DNA of 64,000 nucleotides, taken from the NCBI GenBank assembly GCA_033398695.1, contig CM065801.1, positions 2,480,001-2,544,000 on the forward strand, read 5' to 3'. Under the pieces are notes generated by a model that made no database searches, was not told the DNA's origin, and saw only the letters and a program-made list of their open reading frames with translations. Below are positions 42,869 through 54,189 of this stretch, piece after piece. The position numbers and the translations under genes are program-made. The number at the start of each line of letters is the position of its first letter. The stretch's first letter is position 1. Source of the stretch: Orobanche coerulescens. Taxonomy: Eukaryota > Streptophyta > Magnoliopsida > Lamiales > Orobanchaceae.

Positions 42869-43084
42869 CTTTTGTTCAACAACGAAGACCTAAGTCAAAG
42901 ATGCCACAAATGGGGATGATACTTTCGTTTGAGCCGATAACGAATCTAACGATGAAACACAAGAATCAGAGACAACTAAAGAGCCACGAACTCACAATAC
43001 TATTATCGTAAAGATGTCAAATTTCAAGTCTTACAAAGTCTTTATATCAACTAAGAGGAAATCCTAATTCCAGATAAACCATAA
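42869..43084. other. Short spacer, no gene seen
   Basis: Low-copy-looking sequence between the duplicated flank and the Harbinger terminus. No feature is recognised. Confidence 0.4.
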
Positions 43085-43255
43085 TAGGGGGGTGGCGATG
43101 GGATACGGTATGGGCACGGCATGGTTGATGCCGAGCGGCAACACCGCTGCCACTGTTACGGCATGCCTGCGGCATGGGCTCTCTCGGCAATCTTTGCCGT
43201 TGAGGCATGGGGAAGAATATGACCGTTGAAATGTGACCGTTGGGGTTTTTGAGAC

Positions 43256-43412
43256 CAGGGGCGGAGGGAGGAGGGTCCAAGGGGGTCCACGGACCCCCCC
43301 GACGGATGAAAGTTCCTTTATAAAATAGGGGAAGCTATATATATAGTTGTCCGATCTTCGTAATTTTTATAGCTCCGGACCCTCCCGAGTAAATCCTCTG
43401 GTTCCGCCACTG
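43256..43412. mobile_element. hAT MITE in Harbinger leader (157 bp)
   Basis: It starts CAGGGGCGGAGG and ends TTCCGCCACTG, giving inverted CAG(G/T)GGCGGA termini. TTTGAGAC is duplicated at 43248-43255 and 43413-43420. The size and 8 bp duplication are those of a hAT MITE. Confidence 0.92.
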
Positions 43413-43520
43413 TTTGAGACCGTTTGGCATTTAAACAAAAAAAAAATCCATTTATAAATCACCTACAATTCATATTTTATTTACCATATTTTCACACAAA
43501 CAATTCACATTTATTTTACC

Positions 43521-43712
43521 ATGTCTTCATCCTCCTCTTCTTCATCCGAGGACGAGTTAATTTTTCCCGCCGACTCTTCCGAACTATTGTTATCTGGAAG
43601 TACCCTATCAACCTATTTAGTCGTGTACGATTCCATTGAAGACACGGCAAGCACTACCGAAACCCGGGAGTCTGTCACCCGTTTTCGTGAAAAAGCTTTA
43701 CGAACTCTAATG
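43521..43712 (+). pseudogene. PIF/Harbinger transposase N-terminal fragment
   Basis: The ATG at 43521 opens a Ser-rich start with an acidic patch (SSSEDELIFPADSSE), a variable leader and RFREKALRTL before the copia LTR begins at 43713. After the copia element and one TAATG copy are removed, the reading continues as LMNDYFV at 48113, the position where Harbinger transposases carry ...NDYF. The N-terminal region is assigned mainly by this continuity. Confidence 0.7.
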
Positions 43713-44897
43713 TGTTGGTATATTATCGGATATTTGCGCCGTTTTATGCGGAAGCGAAAATAAATTGCGGAAAATAAATTACACAAGGATTTATAGAGGT
43801 TCGGCTATTAACGAAGCCTACGTCCTCTCTCGATGTATCTTTTTCTTAGGATTACGATCAAAACCTCTACGCCTCTCTTCTATCGGTCGAGGGATTACAG
43901 TTTACAAGCTCGTCTTCTATCGGTCCGAGTGAAACCGTTTTTCCTTTTCTATTGGATAAGGAATCAACCACTCTAGCTTTCTATGGGTACTAGATAAACC
44001 TCACTTAAATATCGATTGCGATTCTAACAATGCCGGATACTTGATCCTAATAACACTGAATCCAATCGTATCTTTTCTTTTACCTCTCGTGTATAATGTT
44101 GAATGTATAAACACTCAAACTAACAATATAAGCTCAATATTACAACAACAATGTAAGTATATGATTCTCAGATGTATGAATCGTTTGCTTGAAGTTGTTG
44201 TTCTCAAACAATACCATAGGAATGGTATTTATAGGCATTTTCCATAAACTAGCCGTTGCTGGCTGTTTTGACTTACTAGCGTGCGCTAGCCTTGTTTAGT
44301 AGGGTGCGCTAGACTATTCCAGTTTCAGTCCAGTAGCTTCGTTTCTTCTTTAGCGTACGTTATGTCTGCTGCCTTACGTACGTAACCAACTTGTATTAGC
44401 GTGCGTTAATAACACATTGTAGCGTGCGCTAATACAATATATCCGTTACATGACTTGTCAAAGTATCCGTTTGATATGCTGACTTTGACTTGCTTTTCCC
44501 AACGTTCTGATTGACTTGAATTCAAACTGCTTAGCGTGCGCTATTCCTTCTTTATAGTGTGCGCTAATGCTGACTTCATTGCATACGACATTATGTGTTT
44601 GAATTCCTTCACAACGGTAACAAGACTTCGATAGCGTGCGTTAATGATAACGTGTAGCGTGCACTATCCCATCGGCTGACTTCATTTCAGCTTACTTCGA
44701 AACTTGGCTGATATGCAGAGAACTCCCCGTTAGCGTGCGCTAAGGTATGATGACTTGCGTGCGCTAGACATGCATTTCGCTCCGCTTTTTGTGTCTTCGT
44801 CTGCTTCGTCGATTTGCTTCGCCTTGATGTTGTTTTGTTTGTTTAGCAACTTTAATCATCAAAACACAAAATAATGTGTGGAATAAATATTCCAACA
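43713..44897 (-). mobile_element. C1 3' LTR (1185 bp)
   Basis: Exactly as long as its partner, with a handful of substitutions. A minus-strand TATA-like CTATAAATAC lies at about 44226-44235, and upstream (minus sense) is the TAGCG-type array. Confidence 0.9.
44270..44775 (-). promoter_or_regulatory. U3 dyad-word array of C1 3' LTR (TAGCG class, in a copia element)
   Basis: About 12 words of the type TAGCGTGCGCTA, TAGCGTACGTTA and one TTACGTACGTAA lie between the TATA-like box and the LTR start. They are the same word class as in the gypsy elements E1, E3, E5 and the solo LTR. Confidence 0.75.
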
Positions 44898-45665
44898 ATC
44901 TCCCGCTTTTTGATGATTACAAAACAACTCTTGAATTGGATAAAATCTGTAAAAATAAAATATATGTATATATATACGAATCAAAGTTTTCGGCTTTGAT
45001 TGTTTCGTTAGTTTCTCCAATTCTTTTCTTTTCAACATCTCCCTTATTTTTCAACTCCTTCGTTATTCATTTTTCAATTTTTTTTAACTCTCCCTATTTG
45101 TATGCTTTTCTTTTCTTTTCGACTTCTTCGATTTTTCTCATTTTTATCTCAATTCATCTCCTTCTCCCCCTTTTTGTCTTCATCAAAAAGTAAAAAAAAT
45201 ATAAAGTACAAGAATATAGAGTATAATGGAATATAAATATGCATGATACAAATGAATATGCATTAATAAGCAAAAATACTCCCCCTGAAAGTATTATCTC
45301 CTCATTTTTAAAATATCAATTGTTAAAAATTAATTTTTGGAGACCCAACCGATAGTTGTTTTTTGTTTCGAGATGTGAACGATATTTGAAACGTTTGTTC
45401 CTATAGGAACCCAAATCTTTTTAATTTTTATCGTTCGTCTTGGGCTTTTGCAATTTGAAATGTGATACCCGATTTTCAAATATTTTTCGCAACGAGGTAT
45501 ATTGAAATTTACAGATTCATTTTTGAGACGAGGATTGAATCCTAACCCCTCTTTATTTAGAGTATATTTTTGAACCAAGAGCATATTTTCAAATTTCTCG
45601 TTTCCGAGAGAAAATTTCTTTGTTAAATTCTTAAGCTCGGTTTGAATTTTAACAAGATCATTCTT

Positions 45666-46870
45666 TTAAATATTCTCGTTTTCAACGCATTTTGAATGAT
45701 CGATCTCGACAAATTTCCCTTTTTCAAGTATTTTGGAATTTTCAATTTCCAAAGTTTTATTTTTAGACTTGAGGGATTTAATTTCATTTAAAGCATTTTG
45801 ATAGTCCGTGTGTAATAATTCGAATGCTTCAAAGAGTTCGTCGTAGGAGTTACTTACTTGGCTTTCGACGTCGCTATCGTCGAATGAACTCCGGGCCATG
45901 AGAGCGAGATTATTTTGGTCAAGAAAATCTTCATCGGGATCTTCGTCGCTCCATGTTGCGATTAAAACCTCCTTTTGCTTTACTCGACAGTTCTTTGCAA
46001 AGTGGTCTGGTTTACCACATAATCGACAAGTGTTGTCGAATTTCTTAGGCTCGCCCGCTTGAATGTCCTTCTTTCTCCGGTTTAATAAGTATTGGAACTT
46101 GTTAATATTCTTGGCATAATATGCCATTTCTTCATCACTATCGTCCACCGGGATTTCTTCTTTCTTTTTCGACATTTTAGCCTTGAGGGCTATCGACCTC
46201 TCCTTCGGTTTTGGTTTGGCATTCCGAGATTTTAGAACAATCTCGTAGTTGATAAGAGAACCAACGAGAGCACTAAAATCAAGATTATTTAAATCTTTGG
46301 ATTCCATTATTGCCGTAATCTGCACTGGCCCCATTCTCGAGGTAGTGATCGAAGAATTTTCTTTACTTTCTCACTACTCGAAAGTGGTTTTCCGAAACAT
46401 GTTAATCCATTAGTGATGACCGAAAATCGGTCGAGCATAATCGAGATGGATTCGTCGTCCTTCATTTGAAATAATTCATAATCATGAAGGAGCATGTTTA
46501 TCTTCGTCTCTTTGACTTGAGACGTACCTTCGTGTGTTACCTCAAGCATTTTCCAAATCTCTTTGGCACTATCACACGATGATATCCGGTTGTGTTCTTC
46601 CGGATTTAAGGCACAATAGAGAAGTTGAGTTGCCTTACAATTGTAGTGGTCGTTTTTCCAATCGGAATCGTCATATTCTTCGAAGGTTTTGAGCGTACCG
46701 TTGGAATTTGTCGGAATTTTCAGACCAAGACAAATCACCTTCCAAAGCTCGATGTCATATGCTTGGATGAATATAGACATCTTCTTCTTCCACGTCATGA
46801 AGTTTGAGCCATCAAAAAATGGTGGTCGGTTGAGAGCAAGGCCTTCGACGGGAGCAATTTGAAACGCCAT
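45666..46870 (-). pseudogene. C1 gag (copia UBN2/gag-polypeptide type) with zinc knuckle, one frameshift
   Basis: The ATG at 46870 (minus) opens MAFQIAPVEGLALNRPP, then FFDGSNFMTWKKKM and the copia gag core (LLYCALNPEEHNRI, CDSAKEIWKMLEVTHEGT, LHDYELFQMKDDESI, KKILRSLPREWG). The frame breaks at about 46320, and the following frame gives VTAIMESKDLNNLDFSALVGSLI-like codons, a Lys-rich linker and the CCHC knuckle CRLCGKPDHFAKNC (near 46015-46035). A coiled-coil-like tail with EIKSLKSKNKTLEIENSK follows. Gag alone suggests dependence on a partner element for pol. The break is probably a small indel. Confidence 0.88.
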
Positions 46871-46909
46871 TTTGGATCTTCTCCTCGGATGTTAAGCCGC
46901 GTATTGGAG

Positions 46910-46925
46910 TACCGCTACGATACCA
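46910..46925 (-). other. Primer-binding site of C1 (minus strand)
   Basis: The reverse complement reads TGGTATCGTAGCGGT, two bases from the LTR end, of initiator-Met-tRNA type with one mismatch in the core. Confidence 0.8.
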
Positions 46926-46927
46926 AT

Positions 46928-48112
46928 TGTTAGTATATTATCGGATATTTGCGCCGTTTTATGCGGAAGCGAAAATAAATTGCGGAAAATAAATCACACA
47001 AGGATTTATAGAGGTTCGGATATTAACGAAGCCTACGTCCTCTCTCGATGTATCTTTTTCTTAGGATTAAGATCAAAACCTCTACGCCTCTCTTATATCG
47101 GTCGAGGGATTACCGTTTACAAGCTCGTCTTCTATCGGTCCGAGTGAAACTGTTTTTCCTTTTCTATTGGATAAGGAATCAACCACTCTAGCTTTCTATG
47201 GGTACTAGATAAACCTCACTTAGATATCGATTGCGATTCTAACAATGCCGGATACTTGATCCTAATAACACCGAATCCAATCGTATCTTTTCTTTTACCT
47301 CTCGTGTATAATGTTGAATGTATAAACACTCAAACTAACAATATAAGCTCAATATTACAACAACAATGTAAGTATATGATTCTCAGATGTATGACTCGTT
47401 TCCTTGAAGTTGTTGTTCTCAAACAATACCATAAGAATGGTATTTATAGGCATTTTCCATAAACTAGCCGTTGCTGGCTATTTTGACTTACTAGCGTGCG
47501 CTAGCCTTCTTTAGTAGCGTGCGCTAGACTATTCCAGTTTCAGTCCAGTAGCTTCGTTTCTTCTTTAGCGTACGTTATGTCTGCTGCTTTACGTACGTAA
47601 CCAACTTGTATTAGCGTGCATTAATAACACATTGTAGCGTGCGCTAATACAATATATCCGTTACATGACTTGTCAAAGTATCCGTTTGATATGCTGACTT
47701 TGACTTGCTTTTCCCAACGTTCTGATTGACTTGAATTCAAACTGCTTAGCGTGCGCTATTCCTTCTTTGTAGCATGCGCTAATGCTGACTTCATTGCATA
47801 CGACATTCTGTGTTTGAATTCCTTCACAACGGTAACAAGACTTCGATAGCGTGCGTTAATGATAACGTGTAGCGTGCGCTATCCCATCAGCTGACTTCAT
47901 TTCAGCTTACTTCGAAACTTGGCTGATATGCAGAGAACTCCCCGTTAGTGTGCGCTAACGTATGATGACTTGCGTGCGCTAGACATGCATTTCGCTCAGT
48001 TTTTTGTGTCTTCGTCTGCTTCGTCGATTTGCTTCGCCTTGATGTTGTTTTGTTTGTTTAGCAACTTTAATCATCAAAACACAAAATAATGTGTGGAATA
48101 AATATTCCAACA
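46928..48112 (-). mobile_element. C1 5' LTR (1185 bp)
   Basis: Partner of 43713-44897. The minus-strand TATA-like box is near 47440-47449. Confidence 0.9.
47485..47995 (-). promoter_or_regulatory. U3 dyad-word array of C1 5' LTR
   Basis: Second copy of the TAGCGTGCGCTA array. Several words that are mutated in the 3' LTR are intact here, for example TAGCGTGCGCTAGAC near 47515. Confidence 0.75.
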
Positions 48113-49272
48113 TAATGAATGACTATTTCGTCAAATGACCAAAGTTTCCCGCCAATATTTTTCGTGACTGTTTTCGTATGAATAAAAGCTTGTTTTTAAG
48201 AATTGTTGGTGATGTTGAAGCGAATTTCGAATGGTTTCAAGAGGGCCAAGACACGAGGGAAAAAAAAGTTTCACGGCGTTACAAAAATACACATCGGTCA
48301 TTCGGCAACTCGCAACGGGTGAACCTACGGATAGATTTGATAACTATTTAAACATGGCACGAAGAACGTCAGATTGACCTTCTCATTTTTATTTATTTAA
48401 TTCGGTTTTTTTATAAAGTTTTCGTTATTTTTTTATTTAATATTTAATATTTTGTAGGAGAATGCCTTGATCATTTTTGACATGCGATAATTGAATTATA
48501 TAGTCGAGAGTTCTTACGTAGGCCGACAACCCATGACGTTGCACGCTTATTCGAGGCACATGAAGAAAAACATCACATTCCTGGAATGCTTGGTAGCATT
48601 GATTGTACACATTTCGTTTGGCGAAATTGTCCTAGACATTTGAAAGGCCAATATAAGAGAGGTGATCACCAATACCCGACTATTATGCTTGAAGCCGTCG
48701 CTTCAAATGATTTGTGGATTTGGCATTCGTTTTTTGGTGCTCCAGGTGCAAACAACGATATCAATGTTTTGAATCAGTCTCCATTGTATCTTACGGAGCG
48801 AAATGGAACGGCGCCAAACAGTTCATTTTCTGTAAATGGACGGCTTTACAAACGTGGATATTATCTTACCGATGGAATCTATCCTACGTATTCAACGTTT
48901 GTTAAAGCATATATGTATCCAACTGCCCCGAAGGAAAAGAGATTCAAGAAGCTACAAGAGTCTGCAAGAAAGGATGTCGAACGAGCTTTTGGTCGTCTTA
49001 AGGGAAAATGGATGATTCTGAGTCGTCCTCTCCGGGCTATGTCGGTCGAAAAGATTCGACAACTCGTTTATACGTGTATTATATTTCACAATATGATTTT
49101 AAAAGACGACCAGATGGCAATATCACCGGTTCATATAATGGATCAGCCGGTCGCGCCAGTTTATGACGAGAGTGTACTACCGGAGTTACTCGACGAAGAT
49201 ATCCATTACCGTCTCCGATATGATCTTACGGAGCATGTAGCGGCTCAAGACTTACCATACCTCGATGACTAG
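48113..49272 (+). pseudogene. PIF/Harbinger transposase main part (DDE nuclease)
   Basis: The 5' portion (48113-48585) is recognisable but broken: LMNDYFV, then CFRMNKSLFLRIVGDVEANFEWFQ, with stops and a frameshift near 48265, and a possible intron ending at TTTGTAG (48459). The frame then gives ECLDHF, a stop, and [30 protein letters not shown]. From 48586 it is open for 228 codons: [16 protein letters not shown] (first Asp), [26 protein letters not shown] (second Asp), [18 protein letters not shown] (Glu region E-R-A-F-G) and CIIFHNMI. It stops at 49270-49272. The DDE core is intact, but the N-terminal half and the copia insertion make it a pseudogene. Confidence 0.9.
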
Positions 49273-49523
49273 TGATTTCCTTTTTTTTCTAATAAGTTTT
49301 ATGTAATTTTCTTTTAATTATTAATGAAATATTATATTTTTATTAAATTGTTTAATATAATTATGAATATAAAAAATAAAAAAAATAAAATTAGGTGAGG
49401 CATGAGATCATGGTTGCCACTAAAAAACTATGGTGAGGCATGAGAGAGGCATGAATGAGGTGGAATGATATTATTGATGGGTGGTGAGGCATGAGGGAGG
49501 CATGAGATCATGACTGCCACCCC
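49273..49523. other. Harbinger 3' end with GGCATG subterminal repeats
   Basis: AT-rich tail, then four or five GAGGCATGA words up to the terminal GCCACCCC. Likely 3'UTR and transposase binding region. Confidence 0.6.
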
Positions 49524-49616
49524 TAAGGTTCTAGTCGGGGTGTGAACTCAAAATCAGTTAATTACCATTAAAAGACCTTATTTCGGCCATTATATGTCTT
49601 AGTTTCGTGGCCAATT

Positions 49617-52048
49617 TGTAATACCCGGTTGTAAGTCAGTAATTATCATTCAGTATTTATCATTCAGTAATTGATACTCAGTAATTTTCACTCATTATTA
49701 ATCATTTGTCACTCAGATTCAGTCATGGTATTCATCATTCAGAGTAATTGTATCGTGTATCAATCGTCATTCATCACTAATCTGATTGGAGTTTCGTGCC
49801 GTGTTTATCGTCATAGTCATTTTCGTTGCAAGCTGTGCTTGAGGAGTAGCGCACGCTACGTACTCATTTTAGCGTACGCTAATTGGGTATAGGTAGCGCA
49901 CGCTACCACTCAGCATTAGCGCACGCTAAGGTTACCTTGGCCGCGATCCGTAAGGTACCGGGTGCAGTGAGAATATTTGTAGCGCACGCTACGAGTGGTA
50001 AGTAGCGCGCTAACGGGTTGTAGTAGCGCACGCTATATGTGTGGAGTAGCGCGCTAGGGACGGATCGGGTTGAGTCCGGTGGCTACTTTGGATCGCATCG
50101 ATTATTTCATAGCGCACGCTATGTGTTGTTGTAGCGTCTGCAACCGATATATTAGCGCGCTAAACTATGGTTGTAGCGCACGCTATCGAGGTCGATCGAG
50201 AGGCGACGCTTTTACGGACTCCGATCTGGCATCAATATTTCGTTAGCGCACGCTAATAATGGATCTTAGCGCACGCTAGTAATATGGCCGTAGCGCACGC
50301 TACAAGAAGGTACGTAGCACGCGCTACCGTGTTCGGACAGTGGGTACTGGACGACCCAAATTACTCGTTAGCGCACGCTACGCACAAGGTCTAGCGACGC
50401 TAACCTGGATCGACTATAAATTGGACAGTTTAGTCGAGTTCGTCATTATTCATCTCATTTCATTCCTTTGGTAGTTTTGGGCGATTTCGAGCGATTCGTA
50501 GAGGATTCTTCAAGGTGTAATCATCAATCATCATCTTCAAGACTTTGAGTTGGATTAATCATCACTTCATCATCTCCTATTCATCGAATCAAAGGTATTA
50601 AATTCTTGGATCTAGAATTTCGGATTTTTGGGTTTTCCTTCCGATTTCTTCGTGTAAGCTTGGATTATCATTGGAATATGTTAGTTATGGACTATCTAAC
50701 TTGGATAAATATATTCCTACGGATTTAATGGTTATTTTCGGAATTATTCCAAGAACCCTTGGGGTTGACTTCGGTTATTTTGGGATTTTCCGATTGATGT
50801 TGTTGTAACCATGAATTATGGATTCCTAATGGATTATTGATGTCATTGAAGTGTTTTGTTAGTTCGAAATACTCATTTTGGTTTGGTTTCACATATTCGG
50901 ATCGATAATTCCGAAGTTGTGTGGTTGGTTATGTATTCGTTGGAATGCCTTATGAGTTTGATTATCGTTGTTTCGACCGTTGGGTTAGTCGTGTTTTGTT
51001 GCTTGATGCGTGTAGTGAACGATTATTGGTAATTGTGTTATTCAAGGTTGTTCGAGCGACCGATATTTCATTTAGGACGTTGTTCGTGGACGGACATTCA
51101 TCATCGGTATTGTGTAAGTTAATTCTTACTCGGTTAAAAGGATATTCATACCTTTTGTTGTTGATCATTCATAATCATAACTCATTCATCATTGTATTAA
51201 TCATATTAAAACTTGTTAATGTCAATTAATCACTTCAGTCATAAGGAACGACGGTTCCAATCTTTTCGTTGAGCTATCATTCATTTCATTATTACCCTCA
51301 TCTCGGTGAGTCATTCTCGACTTTGTCAGATTATTATTTATTCATTGATATTCATTACGGTCATTCTCGTTCATATGACCTTCTGGGTTCATATTGCGTG
51401 GCCGGGTGTGGCTGTGTGGAATTTTTAGTCGGGCACGCGATGGTTATTGTATTGGGTTCACCGATACATTAGACCGCACACGGAAAGCGTTACACCGTGA
51501 GACTAATTAGGTACACGAACGGGTGTTGTACACTTACACGAGAACATTACGGGCGTACTATGATACTCCTCTTGACGTAATTCATAATTAAAATAATTCA
51601 TAACTTGATTAATTCATGATTGTGTAATTTCAACTCTTGAGGATTGTTGTTACGTAATGGCCCCGTTAGGATTTTGTTTTCAGTCACGGCAAGGCAAAGG
51701 CACGGAAGAGCATGCTGGCGAGGAGTCAGTGATACTAGTAGGGGCCCAGTCATTTCGTTTGTTTCATCATTTCATCGTTTGATTATTCCGTCATTTGTAT
51801 TTTTCCGCTGCAAAATTCCGTTTGAAATGCTTATTTGTTCAGGGTGGTGTATTTTATCTCCATATAAAATATACTAGTATTCTGTTTTGTCCTGGTGTAA
51901 TGTACTTAAACTCCTCATCGGAGTACTTGGTAATATAATGTGGTTCGGTACTGCAATTATATTATTTAATTCATCATTTTCATTTGCCTGGTGGGTCCCA
52001 GTCGGGGATTCACGGCACTGTAATATCCGCCTAGTTTGGGGTGTTACA
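49617..52048 (+). mobile_element. E5 5' LTR (2432 bp)
   Basis: TGTAATACCCGG to GGGTGTTACA. The flank CAATT (49612-49616) is repeated after the 3' LTR (58822-58826). It contains the TAGCG array, TATAAA at 50415, a donor-like TCAAAGGTATTA near 50590, a segment near 51480-51550 homologous to the E1 LTR (~2650-2790), and a TTTTGTTTTCAG acceptor-like site near 51675. Several words in this copy have lost a GC unit compared with the 3' LTR. Confidence 0.92.
49845..50405 (+). promoter_or_regulatory. U3 dyad-word array of E5 5' LTR (densest TAGCG array)
   Basis: About 18 TAGCG-NN-CGCTA words in ~560 bp, mainly TAGCGCACGCTA, ending ~10 bp before TATAAA at 50415-50420. At least four GCGCGC centres present in the 3' LTR read GCGC here. 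Confidence 0.8.
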
Positions 52049-52052
52049 GAGT

Positions 52053-52070
52053 TGGTATCGGAGATGCCAG
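52053..52070 (+). other. Primer-binding site of E5
   Basis: TGGTATCGGAGATGCC starts a few bases after the LTR end; it is an initiator-Met-tRNA type PBS with mismatches. Confidence 0.8.
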
Positions 52071-52544
52071 GTTTTGAATACTACCCTCCAAGTCATGTCT
52101 CATTTGAAATCATCGTCATCGGACTAGTATCATTGGACTTTCGCGTCACGTGTGACCTGTGCAAATGCCGAGCCAATCAGACCAAGAACTGTAAGATTTC
52201 TGATGCCATGGTATAATTTCTGGCAATAATCATTCATTCATAATTCATTAGTTAACAATCCTCATTCATCAATTTCAATTGTGATCAAGTCGATAATGTT
52301 AACTCATTAATCACTCAATTCATTTCATTACTCAGTTGTTGATCTTGAAGATCATATCATCAGTCTTGTTAAATTGTTCAAGATAATCATTTCAGAATTT
52401 CATCAGATAATCATGTCACTTCAGTAAATCATTCATATAATCACTAAGTTAGAACATGTATACTCATTTTCATCATCTCATGACATCATCATAACGTGAT
52501 AATCATGCGGGAAATATAATCATTATGCCAACTTCCTACTTCAA

Positions 52545-53060
52545 GATGGAAAGTGGCGAGAGGACGTGGAGGGCGAGGCCGCGGTGCGGACCGAAACACG
52601 AGAATTAATCACTGGCCGGAAATCGTGCCTGTGGCTCGGCTCGATCGAGAAGATGTTCGGGTTGATCCACTCACTTTTATGCGTGCCATGATGACCCATG
52701 TGCGATTGCTCAATCATCATTGCGCCACTGACCGGATTAATCGAGAGAACTCTCCGTATGAGCCACCGCTAAGGAAAGTCTGAACAACAACCTTCATTTG
52801 TCGGCAAGAAATCAACGGCGTAATCAATCCGAAGGCGGTCGATCAACCTTCAAGAAGCCTCGTGTGAGTCCTATCGGTTACGGCGACCTCCTACGGCGCA
52901 TGATCGTGCGGAATCTCATTCCCGAGCGGCCAATTCTGCCATCACCTGTTATAATCGGGGACCTTGGTCATGTCAGTACCAAGTGTCCGAGACACTGTCA
53001 CGTGCTATAATTGTGGGAATTTTGGGCATAAGGCCCGTTTTGCCGAAAGGACTCTGTGTC
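52545..53060 (+). pseudogene. E5 gag remnants
   Basis: A basic MARGRGGRGRG-like start at about 52553 (not at an ATG in this copy) leads to IVPVARLDREDVRVDP; the frame is lost near 52783. Further fragments follow, including SARNQRRNQSEGG and a knuckle near 53010-53040 reading CYNCGNFGHKARF. The capsid core is not recognisable, so it is deleted or heavily decayed. It is identified as gag by its position after the PBS, the basic N-terminus and the CCHC-like block. Confidence 0.6.
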
Positions 53061-53652
53061 GGCTCGGCATCTCGTGCCCAAGCAACCAGCGTTTGAATCA
53101 TCGCTTTGTCATCGTCGTTTAAGACAATGGAAGCAAGTAGAGTTAGAGCTCGTATTTATCGACGGAGCGTCCGGTTCGGGGGCCGGCAAGTCCCAGATTC
53201 ATATGATGAGGGGGATCGACGATCCGGTGGCCCGAATGATTTCAGGTATACTCGTAATGTTATTTCAACTTGTGTGTACCTTTTGATGCTGGTACACCGC
53301 ATTCATTCATTTTCGAATCATGCTTGAATAGACTTATTTCGGGATAGTCCTATTGCTTGTGGACCTCATACCATCGGTCTACCTGACGATGGAAGAATTT
53401 TTGGAATCATACCAAGGTAAGCTTAATGACCGCAATTGGTTAGTGGACCTAATCGTGGTGAATTTATCTAAGGACGATGTAATATTGAGTGTTAATTAGA
53501 TGGATTGTCATGATGCCGTTCTCAATGTTCGTAAGCGCATGGTCACTATCATTTTCGTCGTTGGTCGTCGAATGTGTACTTCAGGGAGGTAATCCCCGTT
53601 GTCCCAGAAGGATTACTATTATGATGGAAGCAGAGAAATTCCGCAAGCGAGT

Positions 53653-54115
53653 TGTTCAGTCATTCATTGTATCATTTTCATCGATTGGCCTTTCTAAGGC
53701 AATCGAGCTATTTAATCATTCATTGTATCATTTTCATCGATTGGCCTTTCTAAGGCAATCGAGTTATTCAATCATTCATTGTATCATTTTCATCGATTGG
53801 CCTTTCTAAGGCAATCGAGCTATTTAATCATTCATTGTATCATTTTCATCGATTGGCCTTTCTAAGGCAATCGAGCTATTCAATCATTCATTGTATCATT
53901 TTCATCGATTGGCCTTTCTAAGGCAATCGAGCTATTCAATCATTCATTGTATCATTTTCATCGATTGGCCTTTCTAAGGCAATCGAGTTATTCAATCATT
54001 CATTGCATCATTTTCTTCGATTGGCATTTCTAAGGCAATCGAGATGTTCAATCATTCATTGTATCACTTTTTATCGATTGACCATTCTCGGGCAATCGAA
54101 ATGTTCAATCATTCG
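53653..54115 (+). repeat. 56 bp tandem repeat in E5 interior (~8 units)
   Basis: Units with the core TTTTCATCGATTGGCCTTTC and AAGGCAATCGAG recur at exactly 56 bp (AATCGAG at 53701, 53757, 53813, and so on). The early units are almost identical and the last two diverge. They lie between gag and RT, where the protease region would be. Confidence 0.9.
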
Positions 54116-54189
54116 TGGTATCATTGTCATCGTTTGACGATGTATTCCAGACGAGTTATCTGGTTGCTTTCTCATAGAGTAGTGGAATT

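Larger units (their letters stand above)
43713..48112 (-). mobile_element. C1: gag-only Ty1/copia element, minus strand
   Basis: Two 1185 bp LTRs (43713-44897 and 46928-48112) begin TGTTGG or TGTTAG and end TATTCCAACA. TAATG is duplicated at 43708-43712 and 48113-48117. Read on the minus strand, the PBS lies next to 46928 and the PPT (AAAAAGCGGGAGAT) next to 44897. The 2.0 kb interior encodes only Gag, with no integrase, RT or RNase H. The LTRs are very similar, so the insertion is fairly young. It disrupts the Harbinger transposase. Confidence 0.92.
43085..49523 (+). mobile_element. PIF/Harbinger element carrying two nested insertions
   Basis: The left end GGGGGGTGGCGATGG and right end TGACTGCCACCCC are inverted over ~9 bp, and TAA occurs at both junctions (43082-43084, 49524-49526). 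Subterminal zones are rich in GGCATG words. Inside are a Harbinger transposase gene split by a copia element (43713-48112) and a 157 bp hAT MITE (43256-43412). Without the insertions the element would be ~1.9 kb. No second Myb-like Harbinger gene is visible. Confidence 0.8.

Noticed and set aside
53653..54115. CRISPR-like look of the 56 bp repeat array
   Set aside because: The repeat fills the whole period with no unique spacers; it is a plain tandem repeat inside a dead retrotransposon in a plant context.
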